Part shown: piece by piece, positions 25,455-36,132 of the stretch
Layout: the number at the start of each line of letters is the position of its first letter
Position numbering within the stretch: the stretch's first letter is position 1
NCBI GenBank assembly: GCA_030828505.1
Contig: JAURCJ010000002.1
Coordinates: 62,001-126,000, forward strand
Length of the DNA stretch: 64,000 bases
Reading direction: 5' to 3'
Source of the DNA: Alphaproteobacteria bacterium
Lineage (GTDB): Bacteria; Pseudomonadota; Alphaproteobacteria; TMED109
Notes under the pieces: generated by a model
What the model was told of the DNA's origin: nothing
The model's input: only the letters and a program-made list of their open reading frames with translations
The model's database searches: none
Made by a program: the position numbers and the translations under genes

Positions 25455-26231
25455 ATGAATTTTAATCCTTTCAAAAAGAAACTAAAAGAAGAGAGTTCTA
25501 AAAGTAAATCTAATTATTGGTTAGAGAATATTAAAACTTTTTCTATTGCAATATTGATAGCATTGACATTAAGGACATTCGCTTTTGAGCCTTTTAGTAT
25601 ACCATCTGGTTCTATGAAACCTACTTTATTAGAAGGAGATTATTTATTTGTTTCTAAATACTCGTATGGTTATAGTAGGCATTCATTTCCTATGAGTTTT
25701 CCTAATTATAAAGGGAGAATTTTTGGCGAATATCCAAAGAGAGGAGATGTAGCAGTATTTAAATTTACTAGAAATACTAAAATTGACTATATAAAAAGAA
25801 TAGTAGGTTTACCAGGTGATAAAATTCAAATAAAAAATGGTATATTGTTTATAAATGAAAAAGCAATAGAAAGAGAATCCATGGGATTATGGAGTGCAAA
25901 AAATGTAAATAATATAATGTATACTTATGATAAATATGCCGAAAAATTAGCAGATGATTTATTTTATGAAGTCCTTGATGCAAGTCCAAATGGTATGCTT
26001 GATAATACGGATGTATATACTGTACCTGAAGGACATTTTTTTGCAATGGGTGATAATAGAGATCAATCATCAGATAGTAGGATACTCAGTCAGTTAGGTT
26101 TTATCCCTTTTGATAATTTAGTAGGAAAGGCTCAAATAATATTTTATTCAAGAGATAGATCAGAACCTTTATGGAAATTATGGTTATGGCCATCATCTGT
26201 AAGGGTAGAACGTCTATTTAAAAGTATATAA
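25455..26231 (+). CDS. lepB: Signal peptidase I
   Basis: 258 aa. One N-terminal membrane segment (about 27-45), then box B with nucleophile S53 in SGSMKPTLLEGD and general base K114 in YIKRIVGLPGD; box E is MGDNRDQSSDSR. Cleaves signal peptides of Sec-exported proteins at the outer face of the inner membrane. Followed by rnc after 3 bp. Confidence 0.95.
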   Translation: MNFNPFKKKLKEESSKSKSNYWLENIKTFSIAILIALTLRTFAFEPFSIPSGSMKPTLLEGDYLFVSKYSYGYSRHSFPMSFPNYKGRIFGEYPKRGDVAVFKFTRNTKIDYIKRIVGLPGDKIQIKNGILFINEKAIERESMGLWSAKNVNNIMYTYDKYAEKLADDLFYEVLDASPNGMLDNTDVYTVPEGHFFAMGDNRDQSSDSRILSQLGFIPFDNLVGKAQIIFYSRDRSEPLWKLWLWPSSVRVERLFKSI

Positions 26232-26234
26232 TTA

Positions 26235-26912
26235 ATGAATAATTTAAAAAAATTAGAATCCACTTTAGGTTATAATTTTAAAGACCTAAATTTATTAGAT
26301 GCTGCTATAACCCATACAAGTTTTTTTAATAATGAAAAAAACTATACATTTGAGCGTCTTGAATTTTTAGGAGATAGGGTATTAGGGTTAGTTATAGCAG
26401 ATATAATTTATAAAAAATTTATATCTGAGTCAGAAGGAGACCTTGCTAGAAGAATTGCAGTCCTAGTTAGTGGAAAAACTCTAAATTCTTTAGCTAAGAA
26501 ACTCAATATGCAAAATTATATGAAAGTTAGTGATAATATAAAATTTATAAATGGTGACAATAATTCCATATTATCAGACTCGATAGAGGCAGTTATAGGT
26601 GCTATTTTTTTAGATAGTAACTATATAGAAGTAAAAGGTGTTATTAAGTCCATATGGAAAGATTATCTTAATAATGATGAAATGCCTCCAAAAGATCCTA
26701 AATCTGCCTTACAGGAATTATCAATGGAATTAAAGCATGAAATGCCAATTTATTCAGACTATATAAAAATTGGCCCTGACCATTCTCCTATATTTAAAGT
26801 AAAAGTTAGTATAAAAGGTGTAGATAATTCACAAGGTAGTGGTATATCTAAGAAATCGGCTGAAATTGATGCAGCTTCTAAATTGTTAACAATTATTAAG
26901 AGTAAAAAGTGA
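26235..26912 (+). CDS. rnc: Ribonuclease III
   Basis: 225 aa. Endonuclease domain with ERLEFLGDRVLGLVIAD and DSIEAVIGAIFLD (catalytic Glu and Asp), then a double-stranded RNA-binding domain at about 153-222 (DPKSALQELSME, SKKSAEIDAASKLL). Processes rRNA precursors. Overlaps era by 4 bp. Confidence 0.96.
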   Translation: MNNLKKLESTLGYNFKDLNLLDAAITHTSFFNNEKNYTFERLEFLGDRVLGLVIADIIYKKFISESEGDLARRIAVLVSGKTLNSLAKKLNMQNYMKVSDNIKFINGDNNSILSDSIEAVIGAIFLDSNYIEVKGVIKSIWKDYLNNDEMPPKDPKSALQELSMELKHEMPIYSDYIKIGPDHSPIFKVKVSIKGVDNSQGSGISKKSAEIDAASKLLTIIKSKK

Positions 26913-27826
26913 TGAATAACCTTGTAAAGAAATTTGGATTTGTAAATGTTTTAGGCGCAACCAATGTAGGAAAGTCTACTTTGATAAATAGGCTAGTTGG
27001 GCAAAAAGTATCTATCGTTACAAAAAAGGTTCAAACTACAAGAAATAATATTATAGGTATTTATTGTCATGATTATTCACAGGTTGTGCTAATAGATACT
27101 CCTGGAATATTTATTCCAAAGCGAAAATTTGATAGAGCTATGATAAACTCAGCTTGGAAAAGTGTTAAAGACTCAGATATAACTCTTTTAATGTTAGAAG
27201 CAAATAAAGACCTGGATAGCAATACACTTATTATAGCAGAGGCTTTCAAAAGTAAAAAAGTGTCTAGTTCTAAGTTTTTAATTTGTGTGATTAATAAAAT
27301 AGATTTAGTTAAGTCAGAAGTGTTATTAAATTTAGTGGAGAAAGTAAAAAAATATTTCATATGTAAAGAATTTTTCTTTATATCAGCTTTAAATGGAGAG
27401 GGTGTAATAGAGCTTAAAAAATTTATTGCAAATAATTTACCTATAGGAGAATGGCATTATCCTGAAGATCATATAACTGATATTTCATATAGATTGCTTG
27501 TATCAGAAATTATTAGAGAAAAATTAATGACAAGGATGCACCATGAATTACCTTATGGTATTGCAGTTGAAACAGAACAATGGAATGAGTTACAAGATGG
27601 TTCAATAAGAATTGATGCTTTAATATATGTTCAGAAAAAAGGACAAAAAAGAATTGTAATTGGTTCTAAAGGTGAAAATTTAAAATATATAGGTATAGAT
27701 TGTCGAAATGAATTAAAATTAATGTTAAAAAAAGAAGTACATTTATTTTTATATGTTAAAGTTAGAGATAATTGGGATAAATCTCCAGATTATTTTAAGA
27801 ATCTTGGTCTAGATTATAATGTTTAA
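26909..27826 (+). CDS. era: GTPase Era
   Basis: 305 aa. G1 GATNVGKSTLINRL, switch region with VTKKVQTTRNNIIGI, G3 DTPGIF, G4 NKIDLV, and a C-terminal KH domain (about 205-300; IVIGSKGENLKYIG). Binds the 3' end of 16S rRNA in 30S assembly. The P-loop begins GATN where most members have GRPN. Confidence 0.96.
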   Translation: MMNNLVKKFGFVNVLGATNVGKSTLINRLVGQKVSIVTKKVQTTRNNIIGIYCHDYSQVVLIDTPGIFIPKRKFDRAMINSAWKSVKDSDITLLMLEANKDLDSNTLIIAEAFKSKKVSSSKFLICVINKIDLVKSEVLLNLVEKVKKYFICKEFFFISALNGEGVIELKKFIANNLPIGEWHYPEDHITDISYRLLVSEIIREKLMTRMHHELPYGIAVETEQWNELQDGSIRIDALIYVQKKGQKRIVIGSKGENLKYIGIDCRNELKLMLKKEVHLFLYVKVRDNWDKSPDYFKNLGLDYNV

Positions 27827-27831
27827 GTAAT

Positions 27832-28575
27832 ATGAAATGGCAAGATAAAGGAATAGTTGTTTCAGTAAAAAAATATGGAGAAAATTCTCTTATATTAAAT
27901 TTATTTACTCAAAATCATGGCTTACATGCTGGTCTTGTAAAATATAGTAATAAAAGAAATAATAAAGATATCTATCAAATAGGAAATATTTTTAATATAG
28001 AATGGAGTGGTCGCTTAGAAGATCAATTAGGATATTATAAATCAGAAATTTTAAACTCTATTTCTTATAATGTTATAAATAGTCAGTTAAAAATAGATGC
28101 TTTAATAACAATTAGCTCGCTTATAGATAAATTGTTGGCTGAAAGACAGGTTCACTCTACTTTATTTAAAGAGACTTTAGATTTCATATATTATTTAAAT
28201 AATAATGAAAAATTTTGGATTGAAAAATATATACATTGGGAATTAAAGTTTCTATCTGAATTAGGCTTCGGCCTAGATTTAACCAATTGCGTTGTGACAG
28301 GTAGTAATAGTAATCTAAAGTTTGTTTCACCTAAATCTGGCAGAGCTGTTTCTGAAACTGGAGCTGGTGAATGGAAAAATAAATTATTTCCATTACCTAG
28401 ATTTTTTATTTCAAATAATGAAAATAATTACGATAAAAACGAATTATTAAAAGGAATTAATATTACTACATTTTTTTTAAATAGATATGTTTCTTCTTTA
28501 GGTTTAAAGTTGCCTGATATAAGAGATAGGTTTACAAATAAACTGTATAAATTTGAAAAATATAGTAGTACTTAA
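27832..28575 (+). CDS. recO: DNA repair protein RecO
   Basis: 247 aa. N-terminal OB fold (MKWQDKGIVVSVKKYGENSL, HGLHAGLVKYS) and helical C-terminal domain ending FLNRYVSSLGLKLPDIRDRF. The C-terminal zinc cysteines of some RecO proteins are absent. With RecF and RecR it loads RecA on SSB-coated DNA. Confidence 0.9.
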   Translation: MKWQDKGIVVSVKKYGENSLILNLFTQNHGLHAGLVKYSNKRNNKDIYQIGNIFNIEWSGRLEDQLGYYKSEILNSISYNVINSQLKIDALITISSLIDKLLAERQVHSTLFKETLDFIYYLNNNEKFWIEKYIHWELKFLSELGFGLDLTNCVVTGSNSNLKFVSPKSGRAVSETGAGEWKNKLFPLPRFFISNNENNYDKNELLKGINITTFFLNRYVSSLGLKLPDIRDRFTNKLYKFEKYSST

Positions 28576-28590
28576 GGTAAATGAAAAATC

Positions 28591-30822
28591 ATGAATAATC
28601 CTAAAAATAATAACCAGAATATAAAAGATTTATTTTTTTCGGATGCGTTAGGAGATAGATATCTTTCTTATGCGATGTCTACAATTGTATCAAGATCATT
28701 ACCTGATGTTAGAGATGGATTGAAACCTGTTCATAGACGTTTATTATTTGCCATGCGAGAACTTAAAATGTCTCCACAATCTGGGTTTAAAAAATGTGCA
28801 AGGGTAGTTGGAGATGTAATTGGTAAATTTCACCCTCATGGAGATCAAGCAGTATATGATGCGATGGTAAGATTAGCGCAAGAATTTTCTGTTAGATACC
28901 CACTTGTAGATGGACAAGGTAATTTTGGAAGTATTGATGGAGATAGAGCCGCTGCAATGAGGTATACAGAAGCTCGTTTAACAGAGATTGCTGAGTTATT
29001 ATTAAAAGATATAGATAAAAATACTGTTGATTTTACTAGTACATATGATGGGGAATATGATGAACCTATTGTACTACCTTCTTTATTCCCAAATTTGTTA
29101 GCTAATGGAGCAAGTGGAATAGCAGTAGGTATGGCGACAAATATACCATCACATAATATTATAGAGTTATTACTAGCCATTAGACATTTAATTAAAAGAC
29201 CAAATGCATCAATTAGTTCAATTGTAAAATATATTAAAGGGCCCGATTTTTCTACAGGTGGAACAATAATAGATGATGAAGTAACAATAAAAAAAGCTTA
29301 TGAAACCGGAAGAGGTTCTTTTAGATTAAGGGCTAACTGGGTTATAGAAAAGAAAACCCATGGTCAATATGTTATTGTAATAAATGAAATACCCTGGAGT
29401 GTTACAAAAGCTAGAATTATTGAAAAAATTGAAGAAATTATATCCAGTAAACGTATTCAAATGCTTGCTGATATAATAGATGAGTCTTCAGAAGACATAA
29501 GAATTTTAATTATTCCTAAAAATAGAGATGTCAACCCAAATTTACTTATGTCTCGTTTATTTAAAATGTCAGACCTAGAGATAAAAATCAATATGAATAT
29601 GAATGTAATAGATGCTAATAAATCACCCAGAGTTATGAATATTAAAGAGGCATTATTATCTTTCATTAACCATAGGCAAGAAGTGGTTATCAGATATAGT
29701 AAAAATAGGCTAAAAATAGCAAGTGACAGAAAAGAGGTCTTAGAAGGTTATCTAATTGTTTATGCTAATCTTGATGAAATAATTACAATCATTAGAGATG
29801 ATGAAAATCCTAAAGAAACAATTATGAATAAATGGAAATTGACTGATATGCAGACTGAGTCAATTTTAAACCTTAGATTGAGGTTTTTAAGGCGACTTGA
29901 AGAAGAAATGATTATTAGTGAGAAAAATAATCTAGAAACTGAAATCAAAGAATTAACAGACCTAATAAAAAGCACAGATAAACAATTTTTAAAGATAGAT
30001 GGCGAAACAAAAGAAGTTTTAGAATATTTTAAAAAAAATAAATCAATTTCAGATAGAAGAACTATAATAAACCCATTATTAGAAGAAGAATATGATGATA
30101 TTGAAGATATTATTGAGGAAGAACCATATATATTTGTTTTATCAAAAAATAATTGGGTGCAATTTATAAAAGGACATGAAAATTTTAAGTCCATTAAATA
30201 TAAAGAAGGAGATGAAAAGAAATTTATTTTATTAGTTAAAAATACTGACAAGTTATTATTAGCTTCAAATTCTGGTAGAGTATATACTTTGTCATTAAGT
30301 AATATGATTATTAATAAAGGGTTTGGATCTCCATTAAGATTATTTATTGATTTGCCTTCAGAAGATACAATTCAAGGTATAAATATATTTAAGAAAAAGC
30401 AAAAAATCCTATTAGCTTCATCTGGCTATAAAGGTTTTATTATTCCAGATATGGAAGATTTATTAGCTTATACTAAATTAGGAAAAAATGTATTTAGCGT
30501 TTCAGATAATGAAAACTTATTAGTATTTAAGGTTGTTAATAGTGAAGATGATTCTATAGCAGTAATAGGTGAGAACCATAAACTCCTAATATTTAAATTA
30601 TCCGAAATCCCATTACAAAGTAAAGGTAAGGGTGTTATATTACAAAAAGCTAAACAGGGTAATTTGACGGATGCCACAACTTTTATATTCAGTGAGGGAA
30701 TTACATGTATTAGGGATAATTCAAAAAAAATATTTAAAGATTTAGAATTATGGCTTGGAAAAAGAGCCCAATCTGGTAGGTTAGCTCCTAGAGGTTTCCC
30801 AAGATCAAATAGGTTCAGTTAA
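28591..30822 (+). CDS. parC: DNA topoisomerase IV subunit A
   Basis: 743 aa. Catalytic Y125 in [30 protein letters not shown] and [19 protein letters not shown] near the start; coiled coil at about 425-500; C-terminal blades of the beta-pinwheel at about 515-740, shorter than in GyrA and without the GyrA box. Decatenates daughter chromosomes. Last gene of the long core run; ends 8 bp before the TRAP dctQ gene. Confidence 0.95.
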   Translation: MNNPKNNNQNIKDLFFSDALGDRYLSYAMSTIVSRSLPDVRDGLKPVHRRLLFAMRELKMSPQSGFKKCARVVGDVIGKFHPHGDQAVYDAMVRLAQEFSVRYPLVDGQGNFGSIDGDRAAAMRYTEARLTEIAELLLKDIDKNTVDFTSTYDGEYDEPIVLPSLFPNLLANGASGIAVGMATNIPSHNIIELLLAIRHLIKRPNASISSIVKYIKGPDFSTGGTIIDDEVTIKKAYETGRGSFRLRANWVIEKKTHGQYVIVINEIPWSVTKARIIEKIEEIISSKRIQMLADIIDESSEDIRILIIPKNRDVNPNLLMSRLFKMSDLEIKINMNMNVIDANKSPRVMNIKEALLSFINHRQEVVIRYSKNRLKIASDRKEVLEGYLIVYANLDEIITIIRDDENPKETIMNKWKLTDMQTESILNLRLRFLRRLEEEMIISEKNNLETEIKELTDLIKSTDKQFLKIDGETKEVLEYFKKNKSISDRRTIINPLLEEEYDDIEDIIEEEPYIFVLSKNNWVQFIKGHENFKSIKYKEGDEKKFILLVKNTDKLLLASNSGRVYTLSLSNMIINKGFGSPLRLFIDLPSEDTIQGINIFKKKQKILLASSGYKGFIIPDMEDLLAYTKLGKNVFSVSDNENLLVFKVVNSEDDSIAVIGENHKLLIFKLSEIPLQSKGKGVILQKAKQGNLTDATTFIFSEGITCIRDNSKKIFKDLELWLGKRAQSGRLAPRGFPRSNRFS

Positions 30823-30830
30823 GAGGTAAA

Positions 30831-31340
30831 ATGATGAGTTTTATTAATAATATTAATAAAGTAAATAAATATATAGGTGAAACTATAAGTTGGCTTACTC
30901 TATTTATGGTTTTGGTTACTGTGTTAGTCGTAATTTTAAGATATGGCTTCAGTATTGGTTTTATATGGATGCAAGAATCAGTAAGGTTTATGTATGCTGG
31001 AGTTTTTTTATTATGTGCAGGTTATACTTTACAAAAAGATAAGCATGTTCGTGTAGATGTATTATATTTGAGAATGTCAGATAAAAGAAGAGCTTTAGTT
31101 GATTTAATTGGCTCATTATTTTTATTATTACCTGTATGTTGGGTAATATTTTATTATTCATGGAGTTATGTGATTAATTCTTGGGTCCAGATGGAAGGCT
31201 CAATTGAAGAACGAGGACTTCATCTTGTATACATAATGAAAACTTTTATATGGTTTTTTTCTATTTTAGTTAGTATTCAAAGTCTAGTTATAATATTAAA
31301 TTCTCTTCATATAATTAAAAATTCTAAAAAGGATATATAA
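30831..31340 (+). CDS. dctQ: TRAP transporter small membrane subunit (DctQ)
   Basis: 169 aa with four predicted membrane helices (about 18-38, 50-70, 88-108 and 130-155). Family features include FIWMQESVRFMYAGVFLLCAG and the DKHVRVDVLY loop. Partners DctM in sodium-driven uptake of organic acids captured by a periplasmic DctP. Its stop abuts the dctM ATG. No dctP lies next to it. Confidence 0.88.
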   Translation: MMSFINNINKVNKYIGETISWLTLFMVLVTVLVVILRYGFSIGFIWMQESVRFMYAGVFLLCAGYTLQKDKHVRVDVLYLRMSDKRRALVDLIGSLFLLLPVCWVIFYYSWSYVINSWVQMEGSIEERGLHLVYIMKTFIWFFSILVSIQSLVIILNSLHIIKNSKKDI

Positions 31341-32732
31341 ATGTTTGAGCAAGAAATAATTATAGTTTTAATGTTAGTTTCCTTGCTGGCTGTTTTAATG
31401 ACTGGATTTCCAGTAGCTTTCACATTATCAGGTGTTGCACTAATTTTTGGTGTGCTTGGTTCTTTTTTAGGTTTATTTGATATGGCATTTATTCAAGCTT
31501 TACCTAATAGAATATATGGCATAATGACAAATGATTTATTAATAGCTGTGCCCTTATTTGTCTTTATGGGCGTAATGCTTGAACGCTCCAAGATAGCAGA
31601 AGAATTACTTGATACTATGGCTCATTTATTAGGTAGCATAAAAGGTGGGCTAGGAATTTCCGTAACAATAGTAGGAGCACTACTTGCAGCATCAACAGGA
31701 ATTGTTGGTGCTACTGTAGTTACTATGGGCTTACTTTCACTCCCAACTATGTTAAAGAGAGGTTATGCCCCAACTATATCAACAGGGACTATTTGTGCAG
31801 CAGGAACCTTAGGACAAATAATTCCTCCGTCTATTGTACTTATATTATTAGGTGATCAAATATCTGCGGCATATCAACAAGCGCAACTAGCTAAAGGTAA
31901 TTTCTCACCTGATTCTGTTTCAGTTACAGATTTATTTATGGGTGCATTATTACCAGGATTATGTTTGGTTTTTTTATATATATTATGGCAAATAATTTAT
32001 GCTAATATTTACCCAGAGAAAATGCCTTCGGTTCCAAAAGCTGAACGAGATGCAGTAGAATTTAAAGAATTACGTAATAGAGTTTTAAAGGTATTGATAC
32101 CTCCATTATTTCTGATATTTGCAGTTCTAGGATCAATTTTAATGGGATTGGCTACTCCGACAGAATCTGCTGGGGTAGGAGCTATAGGGGCAATATTATT
32201 AGCATATTCAAGAAAGCAATTAAATTTTAAAATTCTAAAAGAGGTGGCTACTTCAACTGCACAAACCACTTCAATGGTATTTACTATACTTATAGGTGCA
32301 GCAATGTTTAGTTTAGTATTTAGAGGATTTGGTGGAGATGATATTGTTGCTGAGTTTTTAATGAGTCTACAAGGAGGAGTTGTAACGGCTATTATAATTA
32401 CGATGATATTAATGTTCATTCTAGGTTTCTTTTTAGATTTTATTGAAATAATATATGTAGTACTACCCATAATAGGACCTGCTATATTGATGATGGATAT
32501 AAATCCTTTATGGTTTGCAATTATGATTGCAGTAAATTTGCAAACCTCATTTTTAACCCCACCCTTTGGTTTTGCATTATTTTATTTACGAGGAGTGGCT
32601 CCAAAAAGTGTTTTAACAGGAGAAATATATAAGGGAGCTGCGCCATTTGTATGTATACAAATTCTAATGTTAGGAATACTATCTATTTTTCCTGAATTAG
32701 CAACATGGCTTCCTTCAGTTTTATATAAATAA
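31341..32732 (+). CDS. dctM: TRAP transporter large membrane subunit (DctM)
   Basis: 463 aa, 12 or so membrane helices. Motifs of the family include FVFMGVMLERSKIAEELL, GALLAASTGIVGATVVTMG, GTICAAGTLGQIIPPSIVLI, ATPTESAGVGAIGA and LQTSFLTPPFGFALFYLRG. A hydrophilic insert at about 170-235 is longer than usual. A related but distinct DctM lies at the right edge of the window. Substrate unknown. Stop overlaps the next ATG by one base. Confidence 0.92.
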   Translation: MFEQEIIIVLMLVSLLAVLMTGFPVAFTLSGVALIFGVLGSFLGLFDMAFIQALPNRIYGIMTNDLLIAVPLFVFMGVMLERSKIAEELLDTMAHLLGSIKGGLGISVTIVGALLAASTGIVGATVVTMGLLSLPTMLKRGYAPTISTGTICAAGTLGQIIPPSIVLILLGDQISAAYQQAQLAKGNFSPDSVSVTDLFMGALLPGLCLVFLYILWQIIYANIYPEKMPSVPKAERDAVEFKELRNRVLKVLIPPLFLIFAVLGSILMGLATPTESAGVGAIGAILLAYSRKQLNFKILKEVATSTAQTTSMVFTILIGAAMFSLVFRGFGGDDIVAEFLMSLQGGVVTAIIITMILMFILGFFLDFIEIIYVVLPIIGPAILMMDINPLWFAIMIAVNLQTSFLTPPFGFALFYLRGVAPKSVLTGEIYKGAAPFVCIQILMLGILSIFPELATWLPSVLYK

Positions 32733-33127
32733 TGATTAAATATATATATATTATAATTTTTTTTGTAGTTTCTATTTGTGTTGCTGATGAAGAGATATAT
32801 GAGGCAAATTATAAGCCGTTGATTTGTAAAGGTGTTGCAATAGATGATGGTAAAATGTTTATAGCTGAGTGGAGCTTTAAAGCTACAGGGGGAAGTGGAT
32901 CATTAATAACTATTACTTATAATAAAATTAAAAGAACTGGAAAAATTAGAACTTCTGTTTATGAAAATGGGGATCTTTATGGCAGAGGAAAATGGATTGG
33001 GAGAACTAGTTCTAGAATTTATAATACATTAGTAGAAATAAATTATGAAAGGTCCTCATCTAAATTTGAGTTAGTATCATTATTTAATCCAGATAATTTC
33101 CATATGAATGGTAAATGTAAAAGTTAG
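32732..33127 (+). CDS. Secreted protein of unknown function, coupled to TRAP dctM
   Basis: 131 aa. Signal peptide 1-18 (MIKYIYIIIFFVVSICVA, cut before DEEI). Mature part of about 113 residues is beta-rich with one cysteine near the start (LICKG) and one near the end (NGKCKS), a possible disulfide. Not similar to DctP solute-binding proteins, which are about 330 aa. The TAATG overlap with dctM implies co-translation, so a periplasmic accessory role is possible. No family recognised. Confidence 0.6.
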   Translation: MIKYIYIIIFFVVSICVADEEIYEANYKPLICKGVAIDDGKMFIAEWSFKATGGSGSLITITYNKIKRTGKIRTSVYENGDLYGRGKWIGRTSSRIYNTLVEINYERSSSKFELVSLFNPDNFHMNGKCKS

Positions 33128-33139
33128 ATTGCATGTTAT

Positions 33140-33958
33140 ATGATAGAAAGTAATTTTAATAGCTTATATCCTATAATAATATCAATACCTCATAGTGGAA
33201 ATGAGTATAGTAAAAACTTTCTTAATAGTACTCAATTGAATAAAAATGAACTTAAGTATTCTGAAGATAGCTACGTTGATCTATTATTAAGAAAAGCAAT
33301 AAAAGAAAAATTTTCTTATGTAAAAGCAAATTTTCCTCGTTCATATGTAGATGTTAACCGACATCCTTTTGAAATTGATCCTTTAATGATTTCAAAAAAA
33401 ATTCCTAATTTTTTATATTCACGAACTAATAAGACGATTAGTGGAATAGGAGTAATACCAAGGGTTTCAATATATGGAAATGACATTTATAACCATCTTT
33501 TATCTAGAAAAGAAATTATAAAAAGACTATTATCTTGTTATTTTCCTTATCACAAAAGGTTAAAGTTTTTAATTAAATATCTTAAAATGAAGTATAAAAA
33601 AATTCTAATACTAGATTTTCATTCTATGCCTTCTACTTCAACAGAAAATAATATTAATATTATATTAGGAAATAATAATAATTTTTCATGTGATAATATT
33701 ATAACATCTATTGTTAAGTATCATTTTAATATTTTTAAATATTCAGTTAATGAGAATAATCCTTATTCAGGTGGGTATATAACTAAAAGTTTTGGACAGC
33801 CTGATAGTGGTATTAATGTTGTTCAAATTGAATTAAGTAGATCTTTATATATGAATGAAAAGACTTTAAAAAAGAATATTAATAATATGGATTTATTAGC
33901 AAATCGTTTAAATATTATTATTAATAATATCTATAAAGATATTATTAGTATTAATTAA
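33140..33958 (+). CDS. N-formylglutamate amidohydrolase family protein
   Basis: 272 aa. Matches the family by PIIISIPHSGNEYSKNFL, EDSYVDLLL, ANFPRSYVDVNRHPFEID and LDFHSMPS. FGases hydrolyse N-formylglutamate in histidine breakdown, but relatives act on other N-formyl or amide substrates; no hut genes are near. Its 3' end overlaps the convergent MATE gene by 8 bp. Confidence 0.78.
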   Translation: MIESNFNSLYPIIISIPHSGNEYSKNFLNSTQLNKNELKYSEDSYVDLLLRKAIKEKFSYVKANFPRSYVDVNRHPFEIDPLMISKKIPNFLYSRTNKTISGIGVIPRVSIYGNDIYNHLLSRKEIIKRLLSCYFPYHKRLKFLIKYLKMKYKKILILDFHSMPSTSTENNINIILGNNNNFSCDNIITSIVKYHFNIFKYSVNENNPYSGGYITKSFGQPDSGINVVQIELSRSLYMNEKTLKKNINNMDLLANRLNIIINNIYKDIISIN

Positions 33959-35267
33959 ACTTATATATTTCACGCACTTGCGTTAAAAGTAATATTCCTC
34001 TGAAAAATAAAAATAATATAAATGATAACCATAAACCATTATTTTCATATATTGGAACAAATATGTATAAAGATATTATAAATAATATAAAGCTAATTAT
34101 AACTGTATTACGCATTATTTTAGTTTTATTTGCACCAATAAATATTCCATCCATATGAAAACTTAAAAATGATATTAAAGGCGATATTATTATCCATAAA
34201 GAATAGTTTTGTATTTCTAGTATAACGCTATTAATTGACGTCATAATTAATATTATTTTATCTATATATAAATAAAATATAATAGAATATGCTACGGCGA
34301 ATATAAAGGATATAATACCTGATGAAATTATTATATTTATAATCTTGTTTTTATTTTTTTTACTAAATTCATTACCAACTAGAACTTCTGCAGCTTGAGC
34401 AAAGCCGTCTAAACTATATGAAATAAACATTTGAAGCATTATTAATATTGCATTTGCTGCTAAGATTGTATTACCTAGTTTGGATCCTATGGCTGTAAAC
34501 ATTAAGATAGTGGTAAGAATTAATGAAGTTCTTATAAATAAATTCGTATTAGATTTTAGTAAATAAAAAATATTATTTTTAAAATTAAATTTTTTATCTT
34601 TTATATCTAATGTAGGTAAATTTTTATAGATATAATACAATCCAAGAATTGTTCCTGAATATTCAGATAATAGGGTTCCATATGCTATACCTTTTAATTG
34701 CATATTTAAGTATAAGCCAAGATAAATATCTAAAATTATATTTAATATATTTATGAATAATACTAGTTTCAAAAGCTCCCAGGGCTTTTTACTTCCTAAT
34801 AGAAAACCAAAGATGATAAAATTTAAAAATGTAGCTGGTGCACCAAATATTCGAATATTAATATATAAGCTAGCATGATATTGAATTTGAGAGCTTGCAT
34901 AATAAAAATCTAATAAGAAGTCTTTAATAAATATAATTACTATTATACACGTTATACTGCATAGTAATGCCATATAAAAATTACTTTTTAGTATATTATG
35001 GATATTAGAAGTGTTTTTTATACCCCAAGACTGGGCTATAAGTCCTGTAGTACCCATTCTAAAAAAACTAAAACAAAAATATACAAAAGATAATAGTGAG
35101 CTACCTATTGCAATTGCCCCAATTTGCTCAATACTTATTCTACCTATTATTGAGGTATCTACTATACCTAATATAGGTATAGAAATATTAGATATAATCA
35201 TAGGAATTGCTATGCTTATAATTAGTTTATAGTTTTTTAAATTTGTATAATCTTTTATATAATGCAT
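33951..35267 (-). CDS. MATE family multidrug/sodium efflux transporter
   Basis: 438 aa with about 12 membrane helices in two six-helix halves. MIISNISIPILGIVDTSIIG at the start and the repeated Gly/Pro/Asp pattern are typical of the DinF/NorM-type MATE superfamily. Probably exports cationic compounds in exchange for Na+ or H+. Its start is 60 bp from that of the divergent hydratase gene. Confidence 0.85.
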   Translation of the reverse strand: MHYIKDYTNLKNYKLIISIAIPMIISNISIPILGIVDTSIIGRISIEQIGAIAIGSSLLSFVYFCFSFFRMGTTGLIAQSWGIKNTSNIHNILKSNFYMALLCSITCIIVIIFIKDFLLDFYYASSQIQYHASLYINIRIFGAPATFLNFIIFGFLLGSKKPWELLKLVLFINILNIILDIYLGLYLNMQLKGIAYGTLLSEYSGTILGLYYIYKNLPTLDIKDKKFNFKNNIFYLLKSNTNLFIRTSLILTTILMFTAIGSKLGNTILAANAILIMLQMFISYSLDGFAQAAEVLVGNEFSKKNKNKIINIIISSGIISFIFAVAYSIIFYLYIDKIILIMTSINSVILEIQNYSLWIIISPLISFLSFHMDGIFIGANKTKIMRNTVIISFILFIISLYIFVPIYENNGLWLSFILFLFFRGILLLTQVREIYKFN

Positions 35268-35327
35268 TGTAATGATTACTACCTATATTTATTATTATAT
35301 TATATATATTTTTTAAGGCTAAAAAAA

Positions 35328-36116
35328 ATGGATAAAAATAAAATTAATAACATAGTCCGTTATTTAATAAATAAACGTTTAAATAAATATTTTATTACTA
35401 ATTTTGATTCTGATTTAATACCAAGTAATCAAGCTGAAGCATATTACATTCAGAACACGGTTCATAATTCTATTAATTCTGAATATGATGACGTCATAGG
35501 CAGAAAAATTGGATGTACAACAAAAGTAATGCAAAACTATTTAAAAATAGACCATCCCTGTGCTGGAACAATTAGAAAAAGTAACTGTTTTAAGTCTGGA
35601 GATAATTTAGAATTGCAGTCATATACCAAAGCCGGAGTTGAGTGTGAAATTGCAGTAAAGTTAAAAAATAATATTCCATTTGGTGATAATTATACTCAAG
35701 AAGATATATTGATATATATAGATAGTATATTTCCAGCCATAGAAGTAGTGGATGATAGATATGATAATTGGAAAAATTTTTCTGCTGATCATTTGATAGC
35801 AGATGATTTTTTTTCTGCTGGTTGTGTTTTAGGCAGAGAAGAATTTAAAGTTGATTTTAAAAATATAGAATTAATAAAGGGTACTATGTATGTCAATGAT
35901 AAGGAAATTGGCCAAGGGCTAGGAAAGCATATATTAGGTAATCCTCTAAATGCTTTAATATGGCTTGCTGGAAGAAAGGATATAATAGGAAATTTTATAC
36001 CTAAAAACTCAATTATTTTACTTGGTAGTTTAGTAGAGACATATTGGGTTTCAAAAGGAGACAAAGTTGAAATAAATATTGAGGGTATGGATAGTGTATA
36101 TATCAATTTTATTTAA
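35328..36116 (+). CDS. 2-keto-4-pentenoate hydratase-like (MhpD/FAH superfamily)
   Basis: 262 aa from the ATG at 35328 (AAGG 10 nt upstream); the ATG at 35262 would overlap the MATE start. Conserved blocks are YDDVIGRKIGCTT, HPCAGTIRKSN, VECEIAVKL, FPAIEVVDDRYDNW and a late LGSLVET-type segment. Hydratases and decarboxylases of this group work on 2-oxo-pent-4-enoates in aromatic breakdown. No meta-cleavage genes are adjacent, so the pathway is unknown. Confidence 0.8.
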   Translation: MDKNKINNIVRYLINKRLNKYFITNFDSDLIPSNQAEAYYIQNTVHNSINSEYDDVIGRKIGCTTKVMQNYLKIDHPCAGTIRKSNCFKSGDNLELQSYTKAGVECEIAVKLKNNIPFGDNYTQEDILIYIDSIFPAIEVVDDRYDNWKNFSADHLIADDFFSAGCVLGREEFKVDFKNIELIKGTMYVNDKEIGQGLGKHILGNPLNALIWLAGRKDIIGNFIPKNSIILLGSLVETYWVSKGDKVEINIEGMDSVYINFI

Positions 36117-36132
36117 TAAGTGTAGTATTTAA

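Noticed and set aside
29760-30251. Long open frame (163 codons) antisense to parC
   Set aside because: Ser/Ile/Leu-rich shadow of the parC coiled-coil and pinwheel; no family features.
32009-32470. Long open frame (153 codons) antisense to dctM
   Set aside because: Mirror of the coding pattern of a confident DctM; no recognisable protein and no ribosome-binding site.
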